15,044 bases of DNA, taken from Clostridia bacterium (GTDB lineage: Bacteria > Bacillota_A > Clostridia > Christensenellales > Aristaeellaceae). Every line of letters begins with the position of its first letter. Within the stretch, counting starts at the first letter, position 1. This document shows positions 6,081 to 13,168 of this stretch, piece by piece. The notes beneath the pieces were generated by a model. It did no database searches. It saw nothing but the letters and a program-made list of their open reading frames with translations, and had not been told where the DNA came from. The stretch is taken from positions 1-15,044 of the forward strand of contig JAFXMP010000004.1 in NCBI GenBank assembly GCA_017530275.1, given 5' to 3'. Made by a program: the position numbers and the translations under genes.

Positions 6081-8258
6081 ATGAGAAAGACAATCGATTT
6101 CAACGACAACTGGAGTTTTCAAAAGCCCGGTGAGACCCCCGTAACCGTTCAGCTTCCCCACACCTGGAACGCGCAGGACGGCCAGGACGGCGGCAACGAC
6201 TATTGGCGCGGAACAGCGGTTTATGAAAAGATATTTGCCAAGCCCGTCCTGACTGCCGGTGAGCGGGTCTTTCTGGAGTTCTGCGGCGCTGCCATGACTG
6301 CGGAAGTCTTTCTCAACGGGGAAAAGCTGACCCGGCATGAAGGCGGCTATTCCACTTTCCGGGTTGATCTGACCGATCATTTGACGGATGAAAACACGCT
6401 GCGCGTGACCGTGGATAACAGCGAAAACGACCGCGTATATCCGCAGAAGGCCGATTTCACCTTCTATGGCGGCCTGTACCGGGACGTGAAGCTGATCATC
6501 GTGCCCGAAATTCATTTTGAACTGGAAAAAGACGGTGCCCCTGGCATCAAGGTGACGCCCAAGGTGAATTTGGAAAAGCATTGCGCTGCCGTGACCGTGG
6601 AAACCTGGCAGAATGGCGGGCTGGTCACCATTGCTGTGAACGGCAAGAGCATCACGCTGAGCTCCGAAAACGGTCACGCACAGGCGGAGTTTCTCATTGA
6701 AAACGTGCGGCTGTGGGATGGACTGAACGATCCGTATCTGTATGAAGCCACTGCCGTGCTTGACAGCGGCGACTGCGTTTCCGCCCGCTTCGGCTGCCGT
6801 GTGATATGCTTCGACCCCGAAAAAGGTTTCCTGCTCAACGGCAAAAGCTATTCTCTGCGGGGTGTCAGCCGGCATCAGGATCGCTTGGGCATCGGCAATG
6901 CGCTGACTGAAAAGGAGCACCGGGAGGACATGGCGCTGATCCGGGAGATCGGGGCCAACACCATCCGTCTGGCGCACTATCAGCACAGCCAGTTTTTCTA
7001 TGATCTGTGCGACGAAACCGGTATGGTGGTCTGGGCGGAAATCCCCTATATCACCGAGCATATGCCGGGTGGCCGCCGGAACACCCTGGATCAGATGCGG
7101 GAACTGATTACCCAATGCTATAACCATCCCTGCATCGCCTGCTGGGGCCTGTCCAACGAAGTAGCGGTACATGGCGTGACTGAAGACTTGATGGAGAATC
7201 ATCGGCTGCTGAACGACCTGTGCCATCGGATGGATGCTACCCGTCCCACCGCCATGGCCCATGCCTTCATGCTGGAACATGACAGCCCGCTGGTGAACCT
7301 GCCGGACATTGCCAGCTATAATCTGTATTTCGGCTGGTACTTGGGTACGCTGGAGCAAAATGACAGCTTCTTTGACGAATACCATACCAAATACTCGGAT
7401 CGGGTCATGGGCTTTTCCGAGTACGGGGCGGACGCCAATGTGCAATTCCAGTCCGTCCAGCCCGAATCGGGGGATTATTCCGAACAGTACCAATGCCTGT
7501 ACCATGAATATATCCTGGGCTGCATCGCCCGCCATCCCTGGCTGTGGGCTACCCATGTGTGGAATATGTTTGATTTCGCCGCTGACGGACGGGATGAAGG
7601 CGGAGCCCACGGCCTGAACCAAAAGGGGCTGGTGTCCTTTGACCGCAAGCTGAAAAAGGACGCCTTCTACCTGTACAAAGCCGCCTGGAACAAAGAAGAA
7701 CCCTTTGTCCACCTCTGCGGCAGCCGGTATGTGAACCGGGTGGAGGAAGAAACTGAAATCAAGGTATATTCCAACTGCCCCGAAGTTACGCTGCTGATGG
7801 ATGGAAAGGAAATCGCTGCGCAGACGGGCAGCACAGTGTTTATCTTTCGGGTAAAGCTCACCGGCGAGCATACGATCACGGCTCAGGCCGGAGAATGCCG
7901 GGATACTATGACGATCCGCAAGGCAATAACACCCGATGCCTCCTATCGGTTCAGCCAGGCGGGCGGCGTGGCCAACTGGTTTGATGAAGCAGATTTCAAA
8001 ACCGATTGCTTCTCCATCCGGGACAGCTTCGGCACGCTGATGGCGCATCCCGCTGCGGGCAGGATCGTCGGAGCGATCATGCAGAAGATGGTCGCCAGCC
8101 GGGGCGATGTGGCGAAATCCGCCAATCAAAACGCCGGCCTGCAAAAGCTGATGGCCGGCATGAGCTTTGAAGCACTGCTCAAAAGAGCCGGGGACGCGAT
8201 CCCGCAGGACGCCATCCGGCAGATCAACGAGCAGCTTCAACAGATCCCGAAGTGCTGA
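6081..8258 (+). CDS. GH2 glycoside hydrolase (beta-glucuronidase or beta-galactosidase)
   Basis: A 725-residue intracellular enzyme with no signal peptide. The N-terminal GH2 sugar-binding domain includes QLPHTWN (24-30), YWRGTAVYEK and FYGGLYRDV (128-136). An immunoglobulin-like domain (about 150-240) is followed by the TIM barrel from about 245, with LRGVSRHQD, NTIRLAHYQHS and WAEIPY. The acid/base is E360 in WGLSNE and the nucleophile is E447 in GFSEYGAD. N513-x-K515 in GLNQKGLVSFDRK occupies the place of the NxK motif that binds the glucuronide carboxylate in beta-glucuronidases; related beta-galactosidases can show NDK here, so it is not decisive. Residues about 540-725 are extra: an Ig-like domain (to about 615), then an NWF-containing segment and a mostly helical tail. 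The GAGG site is 6 nt before the ATG. The fold is certain, the substrate open; the uxu genes nearby favour a glucuronide. Confidence 0.93.
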   Translation: MRKTIDFNDNWSFQKPGETPVTVQLPHTWNAQDGQDGGNDYWRGTAVYEKIFAKPVLTAGERVFLEFCGAAMTAEVFLNGEKLTRHEGGYSTFRVDLTDHLTDENTLRVTVDNSENDRVYPQKADFTFYGGLYRDVKLIIVPEIHFELEKDGAPGIKVTPKVNLEKHCAAVTVETWQNGGLVTIAVNGKSITLSSENGHAQAEFLIENVRLWDGLNDPYLYEATAVLDSGDCVSARFGCRVICFDPEKGFLLNGKSYSLRGVSRHQDRLGIGNALTEKEHREDMALIREIGANTIRLAHYQHSQFFYDLCDETGMVVWAEIPYITEHMPGGRRNTLDQMRELITQCYNHPCIACWGLSNEVAVHGVTEDLMENHRLLNDLCHRMDATRPTAMAHAFMLEHDSPLVNLPDIASYNLYFGWYLGTLEQNDSFFDEYHTKYSDRVMGFSEYGADANVQFQSVQPESGDYSEQYQCLYHEYILGCIARHPWLWATHVWNMFDFAADGRDEGGAHGLNQKGLVSFDRKLKKDAFYLYKAAWNKEEPFVHLCGSRYVNRVEEETEIKVYSNCPEVTLLMDGKEIAAQTGSTVFIFRVKLTGEHTITAQAGECRDTMTIRKAITPDASYRFSQAGGVANWFDEADFKTDCFSIRDSFGTLMAHPAAGRIVGAIMQKMVASRGDVAKSANQNAGLQKLMAGMSFEALLKRAGDAIPQDAIRQINEQLQQIPKC

Positions 8259-8259
8259 T

Positions 8260-8622
8260 ATGAAGTACATCAGGCAATTTTGCATCATCCTGGGCTTCTC
8301 CCTGCTGGGGGAAGCCCTGCATCGACTCATTCCTTTCTCGATCCCCGCGTCCATCTATGGGCTGGTCTTCCTGTTTCTGGCTTTGCTGACCGGCCTCGTA
8401 AAGCTGGAACAAATCAAGGAAACGGGTGGCTTCCTGACCGGCATTCTTTCGCTTCTGTTCGTGTCGCCAGTGGTCAACCTGCTGGACTGCTGGGATCGGG
8501 TGGCCTCCAATCTGGTGCCGATCCTTCTGATCGTACTGGTGTCCACCTTGCTGACCTTCGGCGTTTCCGGCGGCGTAACGCAGGCTTTTCTGAAACGGAG
8601 GAAGGAGGCAAAGGATGCGTGA
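8260..8622 (+). CDS. lrgA: LrgA/CidA-family membrane protein
   Basis: 120 residues with about four hydrophobic segments (roughly 7-23, 30-48, 58-76, 84-108) and a Lys/Arg-rich tail, the normal layout of LrgA/CidA/YohJ. The family element IPASIYGLVFLFLALL (28-43) is present. The ATG lies one base after the GH2 stop and has no good Shine-Dalgarno, so translation is probably coupled to GH2. An in-frame extension back to 8167 would run inside GH2 and is not believed. LrgA was first described with LrgB as a holin/antiholin-like system; B. subtilis PftA/B and S. mutans LrgAB were later shown to move pyruvate. Close coupling to a glycosidase fits a metabolic transport role better than cell lysis. 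This last point is inference. Confidence 0.9.
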   Translation: MKYIRQFCIILGFSLLGEALHRLIPFSIPASIYGLVFLFLALLTGLVKLEQIKETGGFLTGILSLLFVSPVVNLLDCWDRVASNLVPILLIVLVSTLLTFGVSGGVTQAFLKRRKEAKDA

Positions 8623-9298
8623 CTTTTTGACAGGAAGCGCCTTCTTTTGCGTCTTCATGACCATCGGGGCTTTCCTGCTGGGCTGGTTTCTGCAAAAGAA
8701 ATTCAAAAGCCCGCTGCTCAATCCCATCCTGATAGGCGCGGTATTGGTGATGGCGGCGCTGACCGTGCTGCATATTCCGAACAGCGCTTATCAGGAGGCC
8801 GTGAAACCCCTGTCTTTTCTGAGGACGCCCGCCACGATCTGCCTGGCGCTGTCCTTTTATGAACAGCTGATGAAGCTGAAAAAGCATTTGCCCGTGATAA
8901 TCGTCGGCGTGATCCTGGGCACTGTCGGCAGCATGGGCAGCATCATTGCTCTGGCTAAGCTGTTCGGCCTGGAACAGCAGCTGCTGGTTTCCCTGCTGCC
9001 CAAAAGCGTCACCACCGCCATCGGCGTGGCGCTCTGCGAGGAAGCGGGCGGCATTCCCGCCATAACAACAGCGGCGATCATCGGAACGGGCATCCTGGGC
9101 AATATGCTGGGTCCTGTGCTTTGTAAGCTATTTCGATTCCGACATCCGGTCGCTCAAGGCGTGGCCTTCGGCACCGCTTCCCATGTGATCGGCACGGCGC
9201 GGGCACAGGAAACAGACCCCTTGACAGGGGCCGTCAGCACGCTTTCCCTGACACTGGCTGGGCTGCTGACAGCTATTTGTTTCTCATTTGTTGCGTAA
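8615..9298 (+). CDS. lrgB: LrgB-family membrane protein (partner of LrgA)
   Basis: 227 residues, mostly membrane-spanning. The LrgB signatures are clear: SPLLNPILIG (32-41), LLPKSVTTAIG in the middle and GTASHVIGTARA towards the C terminus. The gene overlaps lrgA by 8 bp and has its own AAGGAGG site within the lrgA end, so the two are made together. LrgB proteins pair with LrgA to form a small-organic-acid transporter (pyruvate in B. subtilis and S. mutans); the plant LrgA-LrgB fusion PLGG1 exchanges glycolate and glycerate. It is the last gene of the GPH-repeat protein-GH2-lrgAB operon and is followed by a perfect terminator. The substrate cannot be read from the sequence. Confidence 0.93.
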   Translation: MRDFLTGSAFFCVFMTIGAFLLGWFLQKKFKSPLLNPILIGAVLVMAALTVLHIPNSAYQEAVKPLSFLRTPATICLALSFYEQLMKLKKHLPVIIVGVILGTVGSMGSIIALAKLFGLEQQLLVSLLPKSVTTAIGVALCEEAGGIPAITTAAIIGTGILGNMLGPVLCKLFRFRHPVAQGVAFGTASHVIGTARAQETDPLTGAVSTLSLTLAGLLTAICFSFVA

Positions 9299-9327
9299 AA
9301 AAGATTGTGATAGTAAATCAAAAAACC

Positions 9328-9367
9328 ACAGCATTGAGTCAATGAAATAGATCGGACTCAATGCTGT
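9328..9367. terminator. Bidirectional rho-independent terminator
   Basis: ACAGCATTGAGTC (9328-9340) and GACTCAATGCTGT (9355-9367) form a perfect 13-bp stem with a 14-nt loop. TTTTG follows on the plus strand, and an A-run (9321-9325) gives a U-run for the opposite direction. It sits between the convergent lrgB and the MFS gene and can serve both. Confidence 0.92.
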
Positions 9368-9406
9368 TTTGTATAGTAGCAGCAAGTTATTGCCTTATCT
9401 CCAAAT

Positions 9407-10564
9407 TTATTTTCTGATTCGTTTGTACGCCAGCTCCAGCATTCCCATGTTCAGCCCCGCAAACACAATCAAATAGGCCGGCATGATAGCGATGCCAACC
9501 GCCTGCTGGATGTGACCGAATACCATGGGCATCAGGGTGCTGCCAATGTAGGCGGAGGCCATTTGCAAGCCGATCACGGCGGCACTGTACCGCTTGCCGA
9601 AATTGGCAGGAGCCATGTGCTGAATGGCCGGATAGACTGGCCCCATGCCCGTTCCGATGACTACGAAGCCCACAGCGGCAACGATATACCCCTTGACGGG
9701 CAGGAATACCAACAGGATGCCCAGCAGCTCCACCACGATCCCGATGCGGATGAGGCGTTTATCGCCCAGCCGATTGGAAATAAAGCCCGAAATCAGCCTG
9801 CCAAGCATCAGCCCACCGAAGATCAGCGAACCGAAGGCGGCGACGGTTTCGGCGCTCAAACCTTCCTTGGTTCCAGCGAAATAGCTGGGCGTCCACAGGA
9901 AGCAGGTGGCCTCCCCGGAGCAGTAGGCAAAGAAAGCGATCAATGTCAGCACCACGCCGGGCACCCGAAGCGTTTCCGTGATCCCCGCGCTGTCCCGGTT
10001 TTCTTCCTCCGCCTGGCTTTCATTCTGTTTCCACAGCGGTAGCGACAGGATACACACCAGCAGGATGCCCAACTGAATAAAGGACGTCCATTGGTATCCC
10101 TGGTTCCACTTCGCCAGCTTCAGCGCAAGGGACATGATAGATGGGCTGATGACCGCGCCGACGCCGTAAAAACAGTGCAGGAAGTTCATCACGGAGGATG
10201 GATAATGGTTCGCTACATAATGATTCACCGCCGCGTCGATGGAGCCCGCGCCGAGGCCGTAGGGAACGGCAAACAGGAACAGCATCCAATACTGCCCTGA
10301 AACCGAGAAGCCCAATAAACCAAGCACCGTCATCCCGATGGATACGATCACGATCCATTTAGTATGGAACCTGCGGATCAACCGGGGGCTGAGCAAGGCG
10401 GAGATCACTGTCATGCAGGAAATGGTCATGGACACATATCCGGCATAGGACGATGGCACGCCGAAGTCAAGCTGCATCGTGGGCCAGCCTGAACCCAGCA
10501 AAGAATCCGGCAGCCCAAGGCTGATAAAAATGAGATAAATGACCGCCAACAGCAAAGAACCCAT
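9407..10564 (-). CDS. MFS transporter, substrate unknown
   Basis: A major facilitator superfamily permease of 385 residues with about 12 membrane segments. It contains a LGLPDSLLGSGWP motif near the N terminus, the cytoplasmic RLIRRFH and NRLGDKRLIR loops, and a central hydrophilic loop (KQNESQAEEENRD). The LPDSLLG start and SIDAAVNHYVANHY segment resemble the FucP-like sugar/unknown MFS group common in Clostridia. The longest frame begins at 10627, but the first 21 codons would cover the promoter region. GGAGGG lies 7 nt before the ATG at 10564, so that start is chosen (ATG at 10570 is a second option). It is divergent from an AraC-type regulator, which is its likely controller. It shares a terminator with lrgB. 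Confidence 0.85.
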   Translation of the reverse strand: MGSLLLAVIYLIFISLGLPDSLLGSGWPTMQLDFGVPSSYAGYVSMTISCMTVISALLSPRLIRRFHTKWIVIVSIGMTVLGLLGFSVSGQYWMLFLFAVPYGLGAGSIDAAVNHYVANHYPSSVMNFLHCFYGVGAVISPSIMSLALKLAKWNQGYQWTSFIQLGILLVCILSLPLWKQNESQAEEENRDSAGITETLRVPGVVLTLIAFFAYCSGEATCFLWTPSYFAGTKEGLSAETVAAFGSLIFGGLMLGRLISGFISNRLGDKRLIRIGIVVELLGILLVFLPVKGYIVAAVGFVVIGTGMGPVYPAIQHMAPANFGKRYSAAVIGLQMASAYIGSTLMPMVFGHIQQAVGIAIMPAYLIVFAGLNMGMLELAYKRIRK

Positions 10565-10598
10565 TTCCATGCCCTCCATCCAATTGAAAGTCAGGTGA

Positions 10599-10627
10599 TT
10601 GACAGATAGGATTATATCGTATATCAT
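10599..10627 (+). promoter_or_regulatory. Sigma-A-type promoter for the AraC-family gene
   Basis: TTGACA (10599-10604, perfect) and TATCAT (10622-10627, one mismatch) are exactly 17 nt apart. The start would be near 10634, giving a leader of about 68 nt before the ATG at 10702. The promoter overlaps the -10 of the divergent MFS gene. Confidence 0.75.
10611..10616 (-). promoter_or_regulatory. Candidate -10 for the divergent MFS gene
   Basis: A perfect TATAAT on the minus strand (10616-10611), about 46 nt before the chosen ATG. No convincing -35 is found 16-18 nt upstream, so an activator may be needed. It lies inside the spacer of the araC-side promoter, so the two promoters should compete. 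Confidence 0.5.
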
Positions 10628-10701
10628 ATGGAATCGGATAGGAATTTTTCACCGCGTTAAGCTGTTTTGATAAGATAAAATCGTCAATTTCAGGAGGCAT
10701 T

Positions 10702-11616
10702 ATGGCGCTTTCCTTATCGGTGGACAGAGTGGATGAAAACGGCAGGGAGCTTCTTTCCTATGGCACAGAGGATTTTCCCATCGCTTTCTTCGACGACGAC
10801 CTGACAAAAGTTGCTGTTCCCTATCACTGGCACGATGAATTTGAAATCGTTGTGATCACGGAAGGAACCGTTCGCGTTTGGGTCGCCGGAAAGGAATGGA
10901 CGCTGACGGCAGGCGAAGGGTATTTTGCCAACAGCGGCATCCTGCACGCCGCAAAGCTGGAAACGCCGACGGGACATCAGCACGCGCTGGTATTCAGCCC
11001 CAAAATCATATCGCAGAGCATTGACCTTGTGTGGAAAGCCTATGTAGCGCCCGTCCTTGGCAATCCTCATCTGCCCTGTCTGCGCCTGAATTCTTCCATC
11101 CCATGGCAGAAAGAAATACTGCGCCTGTCTGAAACCGCATGGGAACAAGGCGCTTATGAAAAAAAGGATTATCCTCTCCATGTCCGTTCCTGCTTAAGCC
11201 AAGCGTTCGCGCATTTGACGGGCCATCTTGACGATATGGAGAATGAATTTTTCTATTCCAGCAAGTACCAGCGGGACGAGCTTCGCATTAAAAAGGCGCT
11301 GGTTTTCATCGAGAAGAATTATGATGCCCCCATTGCTCTGGAGGAAATAGCAAAAAGCGCCAGCATCAGCCCAAGCACCTGTCTGCGTTTGTTCGATACC
11401 GTCCTCTCCACGACGCCGATACAGTATCTTATGAGATTCCGGCTTCAAAAAGCCGCGGAAGAGCTTACCCGCCTCCATGGGAAAAGACTATCCGAAATCG
11501 CGTTTTCCTGCGGCTTTTCCGACGCCAGTTACTTTAACAGATGCTTCCGGCGGGAATATGGCATGACACCGTCTGAATACATTTCCCGGCACGTCGATCA
11601 AGGGGAAATAATTTAA
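10702..11616 (+). CDS. AraC-family transcriptional regulator with cupin sensor domain
   Basis: 304 residues. The N-terminal AraC-binding cupin (about 38-95) shows YHWHDEFEIV, a glycine turn, LTAGEGYFANSGILHA and HQHALVFSP, as in sugar-sensing AraC regulators. The C-terminal region has the two helix-turn-helix units: IALEEIAKSASISPSTCLRLF (211-231) and RLSEIAFSCGFSDASYFNRCF (262-282), ending with the family-typical YGMTPSEYI. AGGAGG lies 4 nt before the ATG. It is divergent from the MFS gene and shares a ~140-nt control region with it, so that gene is the first candidate target; the GH2 operon is another. The effector is unknown, probably a sugar or sugar acid taken up by one of the transporters here. 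Confidence 0.94.
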   Translation: MALSLSVDRVDENGRELLSYGTEDFPIAFFDDDLTKVAVPYHWHDEFEIVVITEGTVRVWVAGKEWTLTAGEGYFANSGILHAAKLETPTGHQHALVFSPKIISQSIDLVWKAYVAPVLGNPHLPCLRLNSSIPWQKEILRLSETAWEQGAYEKKDYPLHVRSCLSQAFAHLTGHLDDMENEFFYSSKYQRDELRIKKALVFIEKNYDAPIALEEIAKSASISPSTCLRLFDTVLSTTPIQYLMRFRLQKAAEELTRLHGKRLSEIAFSCGFSDASYFNRCFRREYGMTPSEYISRHVDQGEII

Positions 11617-11643
11617 CTGAGGATAGGACAATCCCTTGATTGA
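11594..11643 (+). other. Inverted repeat across the end of the AraC gene
   Basis: TCGATCAAGGG (11594-11604) can pair with CCCTTGATTGA (11633-11643), 11 bp with one G-U pair and a 28-nt loop that holds the stop codon (11614-11616). There is no U-run, so termination is uncertain. It may protect the mRNA end or be a weak stop signal before the nrfA promoter. Confidence 0.35.
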
Positions 11644-11688
11644 TGGGCAAAGCGGCGAAGAATATCAGCAATAAAGCGTTGTCATTGC

Positions 11689-11718
11689 TTGACGTTTTTT
11701 GCTCAGATATGCTATACT
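11689..11718 (+). promoter_or_regulatory. Promoter of the nrfA-resB-ccsA block
   Basis: TTGACG (11689-11694) and TATACT (11713-11718) lie 18 nt apart, and TGC just before the -10 provides the extended TGn element. This is a strong vegetative-type promoter. Transcription would start near 11725 and leave a leader of about 187 nt. No complete FNR- or Rex-type box was found by eye. Confidence 0.75.
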
Positions 11719-11776
11719 TTTATCATCAAAGGAAGGAATGCGAAACCGCGTTTCCAATGCAAAAACAGGGTAGGCC

Positions 11777-11885
11777 AATGCTTCCTGCATGAAAAAAGGA
11801 GCATTTTGCATCGTTGTCCTGAACGATCCGTCTATGAAAACTGGCTCAACCGGCGCTTCTGTGCGGCCTTCACAGAACTGCCGTT
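11777..11885 (+). promoter_or_regulatory. Structured 5' leader of nrfA
   Basis: Three stems are visible. AATGCTTCC (11777-11785) pairs with GGAGCATT (11798-11805), one T bulged. ATCGTT (11810-11815) pairs with AACGAT (11822-11827). TTCTGTG (11857-11863) pairs with CACAGAA (11871-11877), extended by CGGC (11851-11854) with GCCG (11880-11883). An alternative pairing joins ATGCAAAA (11757-11764) with TTTTGCAT (11804-11811) and would compete with the first stem. The last hairpin ends about 11 nt before the AGGAGGG site. No known riboswitch class was recognised. Confidence 0.5.
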
Positions 11886-11905
11886 GCGCAATACAAGGAG
11901 GGTAA
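11789..11905 (+). CDS. Possible 38-residue leader peptide upstream of nrfA
   Basis: A short frame starts with ATG at 11789 (MKKGAFCIVVLNDPSMKTG...) and ends CRCAIQGG, with its TAA at 11903-11905 directly after the nrfA Shine-Dalgarno (AGGAGGG, 11896-11902). Ribosomes finishing it would sit on the nrfA start site, so coupling is possible. There is no good Shine-Dalgarno before its ATG and no known homologue comes to mind. It may be a chance frame in a long leader. Confidence 0.2.
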   Translation: MKKGAFCIVVLNDPSMKTGSTGASVRPSQNCRCAIQGG

Positions 11906-11911
11906 ACAACC

Positions 11912-13105
11912 ATGAAAAAGATCATCGTGACCGTATTCGTGGCTGCGCTTCTGCTGTGCCTGGCAAGCTGCGCTCTTGCGGCCACGCCTGCCAACGTGGT
12001 GGAAACCGGAACGGGCGTGAGCCTGATCCCGGCCGCAAGCTGGGCGGAAACCTATCCGGACGTGTATGCAACCTACATGGCCACGGAAAAGAACAGCGAA
12101 GTGACCGACTATGTGGCCGACTATCCCATGATCGCCACTGTCTACGAAGGCATGGCGTTCAACACCTACTACAGCAGCGCACGGGGCCACTTCTACACCG
12201 TGGCCGATGTGACGGAAACCGGCCGTCCCCACAAGCTGGCCAATTGCTTCACCTGCAAAACGGCTGACTTCACCCACATGGTGAACGAGCAGGGCGTAAG
12301 TGCCTACACCATCGCCTTTGAGGACGCCCTGGCGAACATCAACGACAGTGTGGGCTGCTATACCTGCCACGCCAATGACCCGGCCCAGGGGAACACCGTG
12401 ACCCATACCTACCTGGTGGACGCCATGGGCGAGGATTTCTCCAAGCTGGCCGCTCAGACGGCGGTGTGCGCCCAGTGCCATGTGGAGTATTACTTCGCAA
12501 CGGACACCAAAGCGACCACCCTGCCCTATACTGGCCTGGCGGTCATGAATCCCGACGACATGTACGCCTACTATGAAGCTCTGGACTTCTCGGACTACAC
12601 CAACCCCCGCACCGGCGTGCGCCAGCTCAAGGTGCAGCATCCCGAGTTTGAAACCTACATGGGCGCGGGCAGCGTACACGCCAGCATGTTCACCTGCGCG
12701 GACTGCCATATGGAAAAAGTAACCAGGGAAGACGGCACCACCTTCAGGAGCCACACCCTGGTAAGTCCCCTGGACAGCGAAACCATCATGGCTACCTGCG
12801 CCGGATGCCACGCCGACCTGACCGGGTTCGTGCATGGCATCCAGGAAAAGATGGAAGAACGCACCATTGCCATCGGCTATAAGCTGGAAGAACTCACCAA
12901 CAAGCTGGCTGACGCCGTGGCCGCTGGAACCTACACAGAAGACGAACTCAACGCCATCCGCGCTCTGAACCGCAAGGGCCAGTGGTATTGGGACTTCGTG
13001 TTCGTGGAAAACAGCGAAGGCGCGCACAATTCCAAGCTGGACAACAGCTGCCTGGACAAAGCCGACGCGCTGATCGAGGAAGCGCTGGCTTTGCTCAACA
13101 AATAA
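11912..13105 (+). CDS. nrfA: Ammonia-forming cytochrome c nitrite reductase
   Basis: A 397-residue pentahaem enzyme that reduces nitrite to ammonium with six electrons outside the membrane. The haem sites run in the NrfA order: CFTCK (112-116, the special lysine-ligated active-site haem), CYTCH (149-153), CAQCH (186-190), CADCH (262-266) and CAGCH (296-300). Active-site residues are in place: R91 in ARGHFY, Y193 in CHVEYYF and H243 in KVQHPE. The calcium ligands E192, K240 and Q242 are also present. It is somewhat shorter than the E. coli enzyme, mainly through a short C-terminal part. The signal sequence holds a lipobox, LASC (17-20), so it is probably a lipid-anchored protein on the outer face of the membrane. 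AGGAGGG lies 9 nt before the ATG. No nrfH is adjacent; resB and ccsA for haem attachment follow. Confidence 0.95.
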   Translation: MKKIIVTVFVAALLLCLASCALAATPANVVETGTGVSLIPAASWAETYPDVYATYMATEKNSEVTDYVADYPMIATVYEGMAFNTYYSSARGHFYTVADVTETGRPHKLANCFTCKTADFTHMVNEQGVSAYTIAFEDALANINDSVGCYTCHANDPAQGNTVTHTYLVDAMGEDFSKLAAQTAVCAQCHVEYYFATDTKATTLPYTGLAVMNPDDMYAYYEALDFSDYTNPRTGVRQLKVQHPEFETYMGAGSVHASMFTCADCHMEKVTREDGTTFRSHTLVSPLDSETIMATCAGCHADLTGFVHGIQEKMEERTIAIGYKLEELTNKLADAVAAGTYTEDELNAIRALNRKGQWYWDFVFVENSEGAHNSKLDNSCLDKADALIEEALALLNK

Positions 13106-13113
13106 CCTGAAAG

Positions 13114-13149
13114 CCCCGGCGGGCGGGTAACCGCAAGGCTGCGCCGGGG
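13114..13149 (+). terminator. GC-rich hairpin after nrfA
   Basis: CCCCGGCG (13114-13121) pairs perfectly with CGCCGGGG (13142-13149) around a 20-nt loop. It starts 8 nt after the nrfA stop. No U-run follows, so it may be a stabilising 3' stem or a leaky terminator that gives more nrfA than resB-ccsA mRNA. Confidence 0.55.
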
Positions 13150-13168
13150 TACGTGTAACGCATGGATT

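Noticed and set aside
8167..8259. A longer N terminus for LrgA starting inside GH2.
   Set aside because: The added residues are basic and Ser-rich and unlike the family, whereas the ATG at 8260 gives a standard-length LrgA.
6066..8354. A 762-codon minus-strand frame opposite GH2.
   Set aside because: Same reasoning: an antisense shadow of a gene with clear catalytic motifs; its composition is unlike a real protein and it has no ribosome site.
10565..10627. A longer N terminus for the MFS transporter (start at 10627).
   Set aside because: The extra codons cover the promoter -10 and lack a ribosome site, while GGAGGG stands 7 nt before the ATG at 10564.
11636..11650. TTGAT followed by a partial half-site upstream of nrfA, considered as an FNR box.
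   Set aside because: The second half (ATCAA) is missing at the required spacing, and the distance to the promoter is not typical.
12098..12150. The string YVADYP occurs in NrfA (67-72) and in both type A repeats of the exported protein.
   Set aside because: The similarity ends after a few residues, and YP in this place is common in NrfA proteins, so chance is the simplest reading.
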